Counted from the stretch's first letter, positions 28,401 to 36,888 are shown. The stretch: DNA of 64,000 bases from Cupriavidus basilensis (GCF_000876015.1 NZ_BBQM01000013.1:1-64000), one strand, 5' to 3'. Notes: a model not told the origin generated them from the letters alone. A program made the numbers and translations.

Positions 28401-28515
28401 CCAGCGCGAACGCCAGCAGGATCAGGAGCGTCAGCGCCGCCGAGCCGATGAACAGGACGATGCGCTGATGGCCGCGGACGCGGGCGAGCAAGCTGGGAGA
28501 CGACGATGCAGGCAT
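25399..28515 (-). CDS. Hybrid sensor histidine kinase (HisKA-HATPase-REC-Hpt)
   Basis: A 1038-residue inner-membrane phosphorelay kinase. TM1 lies at about 19-43, a periplasmic sensor at 44-350 and TM2 at about 355-375; a PAS-like domain follows (about 395-505), then HisKA with H534 (AMSHEIRTPLN), HATPase with N651 and G boxes VADTGIGIA and GGTGLGLAL, a receiver with D831 and K881, and an Hpt domain with H955 (AEAHSIKGAF). This is the complete BvgS/EvgS-like relay. A repeat-rich linker (12-15 nt units near 25510-25560) follows the Hpt helix. It diverges from response regulator 1 across 100 bases and most likely phosphorylates it. Confidence 0.93.
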   Translation of the reverse strand: MPASSSPSLLARVRGHQRIVLFIGSAALTLLILLAFALGLAGLVREDLNDERQAFQRDLGRVMDVVRASETRVRIAAVGIETAWEGTGAADAADVSAFEAQDGRIVFPVTPDSRGALVLRLARGQGAGGEAAGHFLAVARSTAGAGSSLVKTMNDAVGLPWGLSGYFVTPAAALVGISPLPDLAGAPLPRIAADPASLSAYYGAGLEQLASWSAAPRGASRPLRWLRPRADPLTGRPRLRVLAPMTAHGRPIGIVAGEFSPERLLERLEPGSFSGAYRVADERAEAVTGSASDPAALPPAGAGAAQCRGPAAPGAAGTYRDGMLLLCAPLGDTGWTLAYAVPGRVIAARVARDGAAPAIATGLAIALLWTFVLLFNRKILVPLFARSERVFDSEHLSRTLIETVPVGLALVNANDNTVLLESAHMQALERRIGTAADGQLGDVLRRHAPAAFGAPGGRAAAAFDVELNLPTGDGGTIDVAAKLAPSHYQGQPVVVATLADVTTERQLARQLSAAKQAADSANAAKSAFLAAMSHEIRTPLNAILGHLELLERLPQAAPVAPRVRTIASSSRALLDILNDILDFSKIEAGEMRFEPIRFDVAALIRETVAMFMPLAQRKGLALEAHFDAALPRWHTGDPGRVRQIVANLLGNAIKFTERGRVSVDVDAAADGTDGADSAAAPLRIRVADTGIGIAAAQQARIFDAFDQVDVSVTRRFGGTGLGLALCRRIAGAMGGTIAVASEPGRGSTFTVTLPLRPAAGGAPAHDDASPAAGDGHDARGIHVLVAEDHEVNRELIRDQLDALGYTGDIVENGLVALRHFNERHYDLVLTDLSMPVMDGYTLATCLRNQGARTPIVAITADVTAADSQRLRDAGISGVLLKPMSLASIDAAARRYLSLAADPRAEAAIEADAAGADAALSEMLLGTLEQRTAQSLQAAASAITRDDRATVSAEAHSIKGAFAMLHATDVVEACSRLEALLADRPDAASGVISGVTSEVTSGATPGELAQALAEVRGRASSALARMTRDAGFGRVDAGG

Positions 28516-28615
28516 GGTAGATTACCGTTGCTCTTTGATGCGTTCGCGCATCGGGATCCAGGCACGCGGCAACGGCCCGCGGCACAGGGACAACGCATGG
28601 CATGGCGGAGAAATC

Positions 28616-29287
28616 GTGAGCGCTGACAACCAGTTTTCGATCAAGGTCGTGATCGCCGACGACCATCCTACCGTATTGCGCGGTCTCGTCCATACGCTGG
28701 AGCCGATCGGCACGACCGAAATCGTCGCGACCTGCCGCAACGCCACCGAGCTGATCGCCGCGCTCGAGAAGCAGCCGTGCGACGTGGTGGTTTCCGATTA
28801 TGCGATGCCGGGCGGCGAGCGCAGCGACGGGCTGGCGCTGTTCGAATACCTGCGGCGCCATTATCCGAAGGTCGGCATCGTCGCGCTGACGGTCATGGAC
28901 AGCCCGGCGGTCATCCGCGCGCTCCTGGCGGCGGGCATCACCACCATCCTGAGCAAGTCGGACGCGACCGGCCACATCATCACCGCGATTCACAGCAGCT
29001 ACGCCGGCGGCTCGTACCTGTCGCCGACCATCGAGAAGGTCGTGGCCGGCAGCGAGGGCGCGGGCACCGGCCAGCCGCTTTCGCCGCGCGAGCTGGAGGT
29101 GGCGCGGCTGTTCGCCTCGGGGCTGTCGATGACGGATATCGCGAAGCGGCTCAACCGCAGCAAGCAGACCGTCAGCACGCAGAAAGTGATGGCCATGCGC
29201 AAGCTCGGCATCGCGAACGACGTCGAGCTGATCCGCTACGCGATCGAAGGCGGGCTCGTCGCTTCGCCCGGTAAAGACGGCAAATAG
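28616..29287 (+). CDS. NarL/FixJ-type response regulator 1
   Basis: A 223-residue regulator with an intact receiver: acid pocket D15-D16, phospho-acceptor D61 (VVSDYAMP), T92 and K114 (ILSKSD). A C-terminal LuxR helix-turn-helix follows (LSPRELEVARLFASGLSMTDIAKRL, RSKQTVSTQKVMAMRKLG). I chose the GTG at 28616, since a GGAG site stands just before it and the residues upstream are not receiver-like. It resembles BvgA/EvgA/FimZ regulators and is the natural partner of the divergent hybrid kinase. Probably a transcriptional activator of the fimbrial operon. Confidence 0.92.
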   Translation: MSADNQFSIKVVIADDHPTVLRGLVHTLEPIGTTEIVATCRNATELIAALEKQPCDVVVSDYAMPGGERSDGLALFEYLRRHYPKVGIVALTVMDSPAVIRALLAAGITTILSKSDATGHIITAIHSSYAGGSYLSPTIEKVVAGSEGAGTGQPLSPRELEVARLFASGLSMTDIAKRLNRSKQTVSTQKVMAMRKLGIANDVELIRYAIEGGLVASPGKDGK

Positions 29288-29787
29288 GCGCTTCTCTGCC
29301 TGCCGGCGGCGCGCCGGCTTGTCGCCGCATTGTCGCCGGAAGCCACCGCGCCATCACGCCATCGCTTCGCAATGGGGATGGGAGATGCCCGCGCCATGCC
29401 TTTTCTTTTTTATCCTGTTTTTATCTCCGCTTTTAGCCAAAATCTTAATTTCAGTGCCAAAAAACATTGATTTTTTCGGTCTGGAATGAATTTCGTACGA
29501 GTACTAATCAAAATAAGTAAAGTCGATCAATCGTATGATTGGCGCCATCCATTCCTATTATTAAACTGACTTCGGCGGCTTCCCCATTGCACCAGTCCCT
29601 TGTGTGAACCACGCGAGGCGCAAACGGAAGGCATCCGCCAGGACTGGTTGCGACGACAAGGGCACCGTACCCCCGACGGGCCGAGCTTCGCATTGCCGCC
29701 CAGTCGCCGCCGTACCCGTTCCCTCACCGGGAAACGGGATACCCATGCCCTTGTCGCGCGCGCCCATTACTCAACGGATTAAATGGC
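29288..29787. other. AT-rich 500-base intergenic region before regulator 2
   Basis: An unusually long, AT-rich leader for regulator 2. It contains a pyrimidine run near 29400, the motif at 29491-29507 shared with the pilin promoter, and a dyad CAATC-GTAT-GATTG at 29528-29541. No credible gene is seen; the short frames at 29508-29795 lack homology. The length suggests a complex promoter or a long 5' leader. Confidence 0.55.
29491..29507 (+). promoter_or_regulatory. Candidate regulator-binding motif, copy 1
   Basis: TTTCGTACGAGTACTAA lies 281 bases upstream of the regulator 2 start. Read in gene orientation it matches TTTAGTACGATTACTAA upstream of the pilin gene at 15 of 17 positions, in the same orientation relative to the downstream gene. 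I infer a common binding site for one of the island's NarL-type regulators. Confidence 0.5.
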
Positions 29788-30492
29788 ATGAATAAATTCT
29801 CAATCCGCGTTGTGATCGCCGACAGCCACCCCGCGGTTCTGATCGGACTGCAACAGGTTCTCGAGAGCGCGGGCCACATAGAGCTCGTCGGCACTTGCCT
29901 GAACACCACCGAACTCGTCGAACTGCTGCAGCATGTCGCCTGCGACGTCGTGATCTGCGATTACACGATGTCCGATGGCGAATATGGCGACGGCATGGCG
30001 CTGCTCGGTTATTTGCAGAGGAATTTTCCGAATATCGGGCTTGTCGTGCTGACGACGATCAGGAATCCCGCCGTGATACGGACATTGGCCGCGCACAGCG
30101 GCCTGTCGTTCATCAGCATGGCGGACTCGACCGGCCATATCATCACCGCGGTCCACGCCAGCTTCGCGGGCGGGACGTACACGTCGCCGACCATCAGGGC
30201 CATCGCGACCACCCTGAACAAAGGCTCGGCCGACCTCGCCACCGAACTGTCGCCGCGCGAGGCCGAAGTGGTGCGGCTGTTCGCGTCGGGCAATACCGTG
30301 ACCGATATTGCGGAACACCTGAAACGCAGCAAGCAGACCATCAGCTCGCAGAAACGAAGCGCCATGCGCAAGGTGGGCGCGTCGAACGACGTGGAGCTCA
30401 TCACGTTCGTGCTGAACGGAGGCAATGAAGGCGCCTCGCTGCTCTTTCCGGCGGACGACCTGTCCGGCGCGCACGCGAGGGAGATTCCCTGA
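29788..30492 (+). CDS. NarL-type regulator 2 with degenerate receiver
   Basis: A 234-residue paralogue of regulator 1. The LuxR helix-turn-helix is intact (LSPREAEVVRLFASGNTVTDIAEHL, RSKQTISSQKRSAMRKVG). The receiver keeps D58 (VVICDYTM) and T89, but the acid pair reads D12-S13 and the conserved lysine is replaced by M111 (FISMADST). Normal phosphorylation switching is therefore doubtful; it may be an atypical or constitutive regulator. A minimal ORF, ATG GCA TGA, overlaps its start codon, and no Shine-Dalgarno is visible, so expression may be low or coupled. It lies 500 bases after regulator 1. Confidence 0.9.
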   Translation: MNKFSIRVVIADSHPAVLIGLQQVLESAGHIELVGTCLNTTELVELLQHVACDVVICDYTMSDGEYGDGMALLGYLQRNFPNIGLVVLTTIRNPAVIRTLAAHSGLSFISMADSTGHIITAVHASFAGGTYTSPTIRAIATTLNKGSADLATELSPREAEVVRLFASGNTVTDIAEHLKRSKQTISSQKRSAMRKVGASNDVELITFVLNGGNEGASLLFPADDLSGAHAREIP

Positions 30493-30551
30493 ACCCCTGA
30501 ACCTCTGATGCCTGACGGGGGCGGACGCGGTTGTCCCGCCCCCAAAAAGCG

Positions 30552-30573
30552 CGTCCCCGCCATTGCGGGGACG
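30552..30573. terminator. Hairpin terminator between convergent genes
   Basis: A 9-bp perfect stem CGTCCCCGC / GCGGGGACG with a CATT loop. On the minus strand it leads into GCGCTTTTTGGG, and on the plus strand into TTTGCGTTT, so it can serve both regulator 2 and the convergent EAL gene. Confidence 0.7.
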
Positions 30574-30621
30574 TTTGCGTTTACGGGCAGCCAGGCAATC
30601 GGCCTTGCTGCGGGGAAAAGC

Positions 30622-32103
30622 CTACAGGCCTTCCCCGCTCTCGACGGCAGGGTGCCGGCTTGCCGGAACGCTCGCGCCCAGCCCAGGCAATCCGCCGCCC
30701 GCCGCGAGGCGCTGCAGGTAGTCCGCCGCTTCCAGCGGCCGGCACAGCGCATAACCCTGTCCCGCCGAGCAGCCCGCCGCGCGCAGCGCGGCGACCGCCT
30801 GCACGGACTCGATGCCCTCGGCCACCACCGTCATGCCCCGCGCCAGCCCCAGATGGACCGTGGCGGCCAGCGCGCCGCCGAGGGCCGGGCTGTCCGCCAT
30901 GCGGCGCACCAGCGCGCCATCGATCTTCATCTCGTCGAACGGCATGTCGCACAGCATCTTCAGCGACGCCGCGCCGGTGCCGAAATCGTCCATCGACACG
31001 CCGAATCCCCTGGCGCGCAGCCAGTGGATGGAGGACGACAAGGCCAGCTCGTCGAGCACCGGCTCGCTTTCGGTCAGCTCCAGCTTGATGAGCGAGGCGG
31101 GCAGCGAGGCCTGCGCCAGCGCGCGCTCGAAGGCCGGCACGAAACCGGCCGACGACAACAGCGAACAGGGAACGTTGACCGCGACGGGCACGGCCCGGCC
31201 CAGCCGGGCCGCGCGCTCGAGCACCGCGACGACGCGGCCCAGTTGCAGGAAGAAGAAGCGCTGCGCGCGGGCCGCGTCCTGCGTCCACGGGATGAACGTG
31301 GCCGGCGACACGGCGCCGAACTCGGGATGGCTCCAGCGCGACAGCGCCTCGGCGCCGACGATGCGGCCGTCGCGCAGCGAGAACTGCGGCTGGACCACGA
31401 TCCTGAAGCCCTCGTCCCGCGCCAGCGCGTCGACGAACGCGGCCTCGCAGCCTTGCTGCCGGTCCGCCGCGGCGCCGCGCGGCGGCGCGGCGCCATGCGG
31501 GACGTCGGGCAACGATGCGATGACCTGCCTGAGCGCGCCGGCAACCGCGTGCGGCGAGCGCTCGCACAGAATATGGACCGGAACGCCCGCCTCCCCGGCG
31601 AGCCGCGCGTGCGACGCCAGCGCCTGCCGCGACAGCTCGGTCGCGTAGACCACCGGCGGCACCGCCGCCAGCCGGCCTTCGTCGCGCGCGGCGGCAAGGC
31701 GCGAGGGCAGGAACAGGCCTTCGCCGTTGTCCCGGCAGAGCTGCGCGAAGACGACGGTGCGCATGCCGGATGCCAGCAGTGCGAGCAAGGCATCCGTCGA
31801 ACCCGCGAACTCGACCGTGACGCCGGACAGCCAGCGCAGCGCGGCGCCGAGCCATGCCGGCACGTCGCCCGGCGCGGCCAGGACGACCAGTTGCGTGTGG
31901 GCGCCGGGCATCCGGCGCGCGGCGCCGCCCTCTCCCGTGCGGGCCGGCGCCATGCGCCGGCCGGATGCCGGCGCGTGCCGCGCGTTGCCGCAGCCGCGCG
32001 CCCGGATCATATCCGCCACACCGGTCACACCGGGCACACCGGCCACACCGGCCGCGCGCGCGCGGACCCGGTCCTCGTTCCTGCTTTCCACCGTCGCTTT
32101 CAT
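30622..32103 (-). CDS. EAL-domain cyclic-di-GMP phosphodiesterase
   Basis: A 493-residue protein. Residues about 220-475 form an EAL domain with all key motifs: E252 (GAEALSRW), N310, E342 (ELTESEP), D372-D373 (MDDFGTG), K393 (KID), E429 (VVAEGIES) and QGYALCRP, so hydrolysis of c-di-GMP is expected. Residues 70-200 look like a receiver fold, but the phospho-acceptor position after RTVVF is Ala120, so it is degenerate. The first 65 residues are basic and contain Val-Gly repeats encoded by a 9-nt tandem repeat. Start at ATG 32103 with GGGAGGA upstream. It follows the adhesin gene by 111 bases, so it may be the last gene of the fimbrial operon. Confidence 0.9.
   Translation of the reverse strand: MKATVESRNEDRVRARAAGVAGVPGVTGVADMIRARGCGNARHAPASGRRMAPARTGEGGAARRMPGAHTQLVVLAAPGDVPAWLGAALRWLSGVTVEFAGSTDALLALLASGMRTVVFAQLCRDNGEGLFLPSRLAAARDEGRLAAVPPVVYATELSRQALASHARLAGEAGVPVHILCERSPHAVAGALRQVIASLPDVPHGAAPPRGAAADRQQGCEAAFVDALARDEGFRIVVQPQFSLRDGRIVGAEALSRWSHPEFGAVSPATFIPWTQDAARAQRFFFLQLGRVVAVLERAARLGRAVPVAVNVPCSLLSSAGFVPAFERALAQASLPASLIKLELTESEPVLDELALSSSIHWLRARGFGVSMDDFGTGAASLKMLCDMPFDEMKIDGALVRRMADSPALGGALAATVHLGLARGMTVVAEGIESVQAVAALRAAGCSAGQGYALCRPLEAADYLQRLAAGGGLPGLGASVPASRHPAVESGEGL
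32015..32050. repeat. 9-nt in-frame tandem repeat, four units
   Basis: Four units of the pattern GNCACACCG lie inside the 5' end of the EAL gene and encode the Val-Gly-rich AGVPGVTGVA stretch. Unit loss or gain would keep the frame. Confidence 0.75.
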
Positions 32104-32214
32104 GAGCATCCTCCCAGTCCTGCGAACAGGGATGACGCCATCGCCCGTTCGCTTTCCCTTTTGGTTTTCCTTCCGCTTTTCCTTCCGTGCTGGCTGTCCA
32201 TCCGCGCGCGCCAT

Positions 32215-33177
32215 CTACTGATAGTCGACCAGCACCATCACGCTGCCCTTCACGCTGCCGACCGTCACCGGGTCCGCCGTCTTGATGTATGTCGCCTTGT
32301 ACGGAACCGCGTACGAGCCGCCGGTCGTCTTGCTATAAGCATTGAGCTTGATCGACTGATTGAACGTGGCGGGCGTGCCGTTGGCGTCGGTGATCCGTAT
32401 GCGCACGCCGGTGGCGGTGGAGTCCGCGCCGAGCGGCAATACCCCGGTGTAGGCGCTGGTCTCGGAGCCGACCGGCACGAAGCTGTAGCCCACGCGGTTG
32501 AAGCCCGCCGGGCAGTTGTTCAGCCGGACGTTGAAATCCACGCCGCCGGCGCTGCTGCCCACGGCGCCGAGCTTGCCGAGCGCGATCGGGGGCAGGGTGA
32601 CGGCCTGGCTCGGCGTGGAGCAGGTCCCGTCGATGGTCTGCACCGTCGCCGCCAGGAAGATCTGGTATTTCGTGTTCCCGTTCGAGAAATACAGGATGTA
32701 GTACGCGGGGGAGAGGGTGGCGCCGTTGGCCTTGAGCGGGCCGCCAACCACCTTGGTCCCGTTGGACACCAGCTGGATCTCGATGGGCCGCGAAAAGGAG
32801 ACCGTGCTGGGCCCGGCCATCATCGTCTGCCCGTTGATGATCAGACGCGTCGAGAGCCCGGTGACGGTGGTCAGGACGTCCGGTCCCGGCACCCGTTCGG
32901 CGCCGCCGTACTTGTACATCTCGATGTACGTCAGCGTGCAGGTCGTCCCGTAGCAAAGCTGCGACGGCGTCAGGTAGTCGCGCGCGACCACGGTGCCGCC
33001 GGCGACGCTGGCCGGCACCGTGATGGTGGACTGGCCGAACACGTACTGGGCGAATGCCGGCGACGACAGCGCGGCCATCAGCCCGGCGGCCACGAGGCCG
33101 TTCCTCGCCCAGCGGGCGGGCGCGATCCGCGCGGCCGCCCGGGCCGCGCGCATGACGATGGAAAGAAGTCTGTTCAT
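32215..33177 (-). CDS. Fimbrial tip adhesin / minor fimbrial subunit
   Basis: A 320-residue secreted fimbrial protein. A long basic start leads to a signal peptide cleaved near SPAFA (about residue 43). The N-terminal part (to about 190) has a Cys pair (LCYGTTCTL) and a lectin-like beta-rich composition. The C-terminal part is a pilin domain with GTCSTPSQAVTLPPI, VDFNVRLNNCPAGF and a final GSVMVLVDYQ donor/groove strand. Two-domain length and last position after the usher identify it as the tip adhesin of a chaperone-usher fimbria. AGGAA precedes the ATG. Receptor unknown. Confidence 0.87.
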   Translation of the reverse strand: MNRLLSIVMRAARAAARIAPARWARNGLVAAGLMAALSSPAFAQYVFGQSTITVPASVAGGTVVARDYLTPSQLCYGTTCTLTYIEMYKYGGAERVPGPDVLTTVTGLSTRLIINGQTMMAGPSTVSFSRPIEIQLVSNGTKVVGGPLKANGATLSPAYYILYFSNGNTKYQIFLAATVQTIDGTCSTPSQAVTLPPIALGKLGAVGSSAGGVDFNVRLNNCPAGFNRVGYSFVPVGSETSAYTGVLPLGADSTATGVRIRITDANGTPATFNQSIKLNAYSKTTGGSYAVPYKATYIKTADPVTVGSVKGSVMVLVDYQ

Positions 33178-33278
33178 GCTTGGGTTCCTGTCTGTTTGAA
33201 CTACACCCGGATTGCGGGACGCGGCGTGTGGCGCGCCGGCTGCGCGGCGCCGCCACCTGCCGTTGCCTTCGGCCGCCG

Positions 33279-35882
33279 TCAGTCGGCGGCAGGCCCGCAG
33301 GTCGTTTCGATCTGCTGGTAGCTGCGCGCGGGCTGCTGCCCCTTCGCCGCCGCCAGCGTGTACGGCATGGCGCACGACGCGCCGCCCTCGTTGCCCCAGC
33401 GCACGGTCAGCGTGCCGTGCTCGTCGAGGCCGCGCGCCAGGATGCGGCCGCCCTGGCCGACCACGCCGACCTCCGTGCCCGCCGCGTTGAGCACCTGGGC
33501 GCCGAACGGCAGGGCCTCGCCACCGGCCTGGCGCGCGGCGATCAGCGCCGCGCGGCCGACCACGGTCGGGAAGCGGATCAGCGGCACCGCGCCCGCGCGC
33601 GGCACCACCTGCTGCGCGGTCACGCTCAGCTCGACGTCGAGCGGCAGCCCCGTGGGATCGAGCTCGACCTCGTTGATCGAGTACGGCGTGAGCATCGGCA
33701 CCACGGCATAACCGCGGCTGTCCATGCGCACCCCTTGCGAATTGAGCACGCGCGCGCCGGCCGAGCCCGGCGCCTCGACCACGGCGAAGGTGTCGGACAG
33801 CGGCTGCGACAGCGTGACGCCGCCGGGATGGACGACCACCCCGCCGCGCGCGCCGACCGAAGCCTGCTGGTAGCCCTGGCCGACGCCAGCGCTCGCCGTG
33901 AGCTCGGCATACGGCGCGCGATACACGACCGTGCCGCTGCCGTTGGTCGAGGCGCCGCCGTCCTGCGACGCGTGGTTGCCCGACACGCTGTAGAACAGCG
34001 CATCGTCGCGCCCGGCGCTGCCCGACAGCGTGGCCTGCGCCTGCGCGCGCCCGTTGGTGTCGAACGACAGCGCCGAGGACGCGATGACCGGGCGCTCCCT
34101 GCCCAGCGGAATGCTCACGCTCGCGTAGAACGTCGTGTTGCGGTTGCCCAGGCTGCCGTTCTCGCGCGTCACCGACAGCCGGTAGGTGATCCGGCGGAAC
34201 ACGTTCGAATACGAGGCGGCATAGGTGATGTCCGAGCCGGGACGGTTCCAGTAATTGCTCCCCGACAGCGTCATGCCGAACTGCCCGAAGCGGGCGCCCA
34301 GGTTCTGGTTGACCGACAGCGACGCGCGGCTGCGCTGCCGGGCGATGTCGTCGGGCGAGCCGCCGCGCTCCACCTGGTCGCGCATGAGCATGGCGTCGTT
34401 GAGGCCGAAATAGCCGCTCGTCGAATAGCGGTACGCGGCGATGGCGATGTCGGTGGAGGTCTGCGTGATCGACTTCGCATAGCTCACGCGCGCGCTGGTG
34501 CCGTGAAAGCGCCGCGTGCCGGGCGCCACCGTGGTCGCCTGCGTGACGTCCACGCCGAACGCGCCCACCGAGGTGTTGAGCGCGCTGCCCAGCATGAACG
34601 ACAGGTAGCCCTGCGCCGCGGTCACGCCGCCGTAGCCCGTCACCAGGTTGGTGAGGCCCTGCCGCCACGTGCCCTGCATGAACAGCGGGTTGCGGCTGCT
34701 CTGCGCGGTGCGCACCGCGCCGGCCACGAAGCTGTAGCGGTGCGTGCCCGGGCGCAGCGCCAGCGGCACCGCCGCGTACGGCACGGAGAACTCGTGGACC
34801 GAGCCGTCGGCTTCCTTGACCGAGACGTTCAGGTCGCCGCCGTAGCCGGTCGCGTACAGGTCGTCGATCTCGAACGCGCCCGGCGCCACGGTGGTCTCGT
34901 AGATCTTGACGCCGTTCTGGCTGACGGTGACGCGCGCGTTGCTGCGAGCGATGCCGCGCAGGACCGGCGCGTAGCCGCGCGCCGAGTCCGGCATCATCCG
35001 TTCGTCGGTCGACAGCTTGACGCCGCGGAACTGCGTGGAGTCGAACAGCTCGCCCGACGTGTAGGCTTCGCCGATGGTCAGTTGCGAGGTGAGCCTGGGC
35101 AGGTCGCGCTGCACGTAGGTGGCGATGTCCTGGTAATGCCCGCCGTTGTTGTTCGACCAGCTATACGAGCCCTGGTGGCGGAAATGCCAGTTGCCCACGT
35201 TGAAGCCCGCCGTCAGGCCGGCGAAGCCCTGCGTCAGCGACGGGCCGTCGTTGTTGCGCGTGGTGTACAGGTCGGCGCTGTAGTTCAGCATGCCGGTGGT
35301 CACGCCGGCTTCCCAGCGCTCCGGCGAGACGTAGCCGCGCGGCGTGCGGCGCAGCACGCCCTGCGGAATGCTGAGCGACAGGCGCTGCTCGTCGAACACG
35401 AATGCCGCGCTCGCGTCGGCGATGGCCTCGGGCAGCCCGACGCACGCGTCGTCCGCCTTGAGCCGGTCGCGCACGTCGTCGGGCAGCTTCAGCAGGTCGA
35501 CGCCGAGCTCCTCCAGCAGCGCCCTGCTGAAGCAGGGCTGCGCGTCCTTGCCGTCGGCGGCGGCGCGGAACGGCACCTGCGCGCGCGTGACGCTGTCGCC
35601 GTTGACGTAGAGGTCAACGCGGTAGTCCCCGGGCAGCACGCCATTGCTTTTCTCGAAGCGGCTCAGGTCGATGCGCTGCTGGTCGGCATGCACCAGGAAG
35701 CCGCTGTCGAACTGGACGTCGGTGGCGGCGGGCTGCGTGCTCGCCGCGGCGCCCTGGCGGCCCGCGGTCGCGGCCTCGGCCTGCCCTTGCCACAGCAGCA
35801 GCGTGGACAGGACGGCCAGGTACAGCGGGTTCAGTCGTGGCACCCGACCACCGTCGATGCCACCGTGGCAAAACAATGTCAT
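33279..35882 (-). CDS. Fimbrial outer-membrane usher (FimD/PapC family)
   Basis: An 867-residue usher. A signal peptide (ending GQAEA) precedes the periplasmic N-domain VQFDSGFLVHADQQRIDLSRFE and NGVLPGDYRVDLYVNG, which recruits chaperone-subunit complexes. A long beta-barrel with a plug follows, then C-terminal domains (GRILARGLDEHGTLTVRWGNEGG, ending in Cys-containing TTCGPAAD). The length and the C-terminal disulfide fit the family. I chose the ATG at 35882 with AGGAG before it; an earlier start adds 31 unrelated residues. It assembles and exports the subunits of the flanking genes. Confidence 0.92.
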   Translation of the reverse strand: MTLFCHGGIDGGRVPRLNPLYLAVLSTLLLWQGQAEAATAGRQGAAASTQPAATDVQFDSGFLVHADQQRIDLSRFEKSNGVLPGDYRVDLYVNGDSVTRAQVPFRAAADGKDAQPCFSRALLEELGVDLLKLPDDVRDRLKADDACVGLPEAIADASAAFVFDEQRLSLSIPQGVLRRTPRGYVSPERWEAGVTTGMLNYSADLYTTRNNDGPSLTQGFAGLTAGFNVGNWHFRHQGSYSWSNNNGGHYQDIATYVQRDLPRLTSQLTIGEAYTSGELFDSTQFRGVKLSTDERMMPDSARGYAPVLRGIARSNARVTVSQNGVKIYETTVAPGAFEIDDLYATGYGGDLNVSVKEADGSVHEFSVPYAAVPLALRPGTHRYSFVAGAVRTAQSSRNPLFMQGTWRQGLTNLVTGYGGVTAAQGYLSFMLGSALNTSVGAFGVDVTQATTVAPGTRRFHGTSARVSYAKSITQTSTDIAIAAYRYSTSGYFGLNDAMLMRDQVERGGSPDDIARQRSRASLSVNQNLGARFGQFGMTLSGSNYWNRPGSDITYAASYSNVFRRITYRLSVTRENGSLGNRNTTFYASVSIPLGRERPVIASSALSFDTNGRAQAQATLSGSAGRDDALFYSVSGNHASQDGGASTNGSGTVVYRAPYAELTASAGVGQGYQQASVGARGGVVVHPGGVTLSQPLSDTFAVVEAPGSAGARVLNSQGVRMDSRGYAVVPMLTPYSINEVELDPTGLPLDVELSVTAQQVVPRAGAVPLIRFPTVVGRAALIAARQAGGEALPFGAQVLNAAGTEVGVVGQGGRILARGLDEHGTLTVRWGNEGGASCAMPYTLAAAKGQQPARSYQQIETTCGPAAD

Positions 35883-36064
35883 ATGACTCCTGAGATGTCT
35901 CTTGAGACCGGAGGCCGATAAAGCCGCGGGGCACCGGGCAAAGCGGGACCACGTAGCCGGGCAATGGGCGAACACCCGCCCCGCCGGCCGCTGTCGGGGC
36001 CTGCAAGGGCGAATGGATGAAACGGGGGCGGGCGGTGCGCCCGGGATGCCGGCGCGCGGGCGCG

Positions 36065-36829
36065 TCAGTGGAGCGCGTCGCTCCTGGTGACGCTGGCCGC
36101 GGCGGCCGGGCGGATCACGCCCCAGTCGTCGATGCTGCTGAACGTCACGCTCGCGCCGCCCACGGGACCCGTGGCGAGGCGGGGAAGCGGCATGCGGGCC
36201 GCGTCTTTCGCGCGGACGTAGGTCGGTTCGACCTCGTATTTCTGCCCCGCCGCCTCGAGCGTCACGCTGCCCAGGTTCACCACGTAGGGGCTGGGATTCG
36301 ACACCTTCAGCTCATGCTCGCCGCTGTCGTCGCGGCGCACGATCTCCCACCGCAACTGCCGCGCGGCATCTTCCGCGTTGCCGGCCAGCCCGGCCGGCCG
36401 GTACATCACCTTGATCCGCGAGCGGAACGCCAGCTGGATCTTGTTGGCTGCCTCGTCGTCGCGCGCCTTGGGCGGGACTTCCAGCACGTTCAGCCAGAAC
36501 AGCGATTCCTTGTCCGTGGGCAATGGTTCGCCCGTGTAAAACATGCGCAACGTCTGTCCCTTCTCGGGATCGATCCGGAACATCGACGGCGTCAGGATGA
36601 ACGGCACCTTGATCGACTCCGGCGCCGCCTTCTCGTCGCCCGTGTCCATCCAGGTCTGAACCAGCGCGGGCGTGTTCCCGTCGTTCAGAAGCCGGACGGT
36701 CACTTCGCGGCTGTCGCCCGGAAACACCACGCGCGTTCCGGTGATCACCACGCTTGCCTGGGCCATGCCGCTCAGAACGGTTGCGCTCAGAGCCAGCATG
36801 GCAACTGCCTTGGATACCCATCGACTCAT
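36065..36829 (-). CDS. Periplasmic fimbrial chaperone (FimC/PapD family)
   Basis: A 254-residue periplasmic chaperone. After the signal peptide (ending MAQAS) comes GTRVVFPGDSREVTVRLLNDG, then the family signature region FRIDPEKGQTLRMFYTGEPLPTDKESLFWLNVLEVPP and the basic RSRIKVMYRPAGL strand; the two Ig-like domains use Arg and Lys in these positions to anchor the subunit C-terminus. A strong AAGGAG site precedes the ATG. It is second in the pilin-chaperone-usher-adhesin order. A C-terminal extension of about 15 residues is slightly longer than usual. Confidence 0.92.
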   Translation of the reverse strand: MSRWVSKAVAMLALSATVLSGMAQASVVITGTRVVFPGDSREVTVRLLNDGNTPALVQTWMDTGDEKAAPESIKVPFILTPSMFRIDPEKGQTLRMFYTGEPLPTDKESLFWLNVLEVPPKARDDEAANKIQLAFRSRIKVMYRPAGLAGNAEDAARQLRWEIVRRDDSGEHELKVSNPSPYVVNLGSVTLEAAGQKYEVEPTYVRAKDAARMPLPRLATGPVGGASVTFSSIDDWGVIRPAAAASVTRSDALH

Positions 36830-36888
36830 CTGCTACTCCTTTCTGGTCATCTGGCGGGCGGCTGCCGCCGCCCGCCGCTTTCGTGGAC

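Noticed and set aside
25021..28626. 1201-codon open frame on the plus strand
   Set aside because: It is the shadow of the sensor kinase gene, with Arg/His/Gln-rich composition and no homology.
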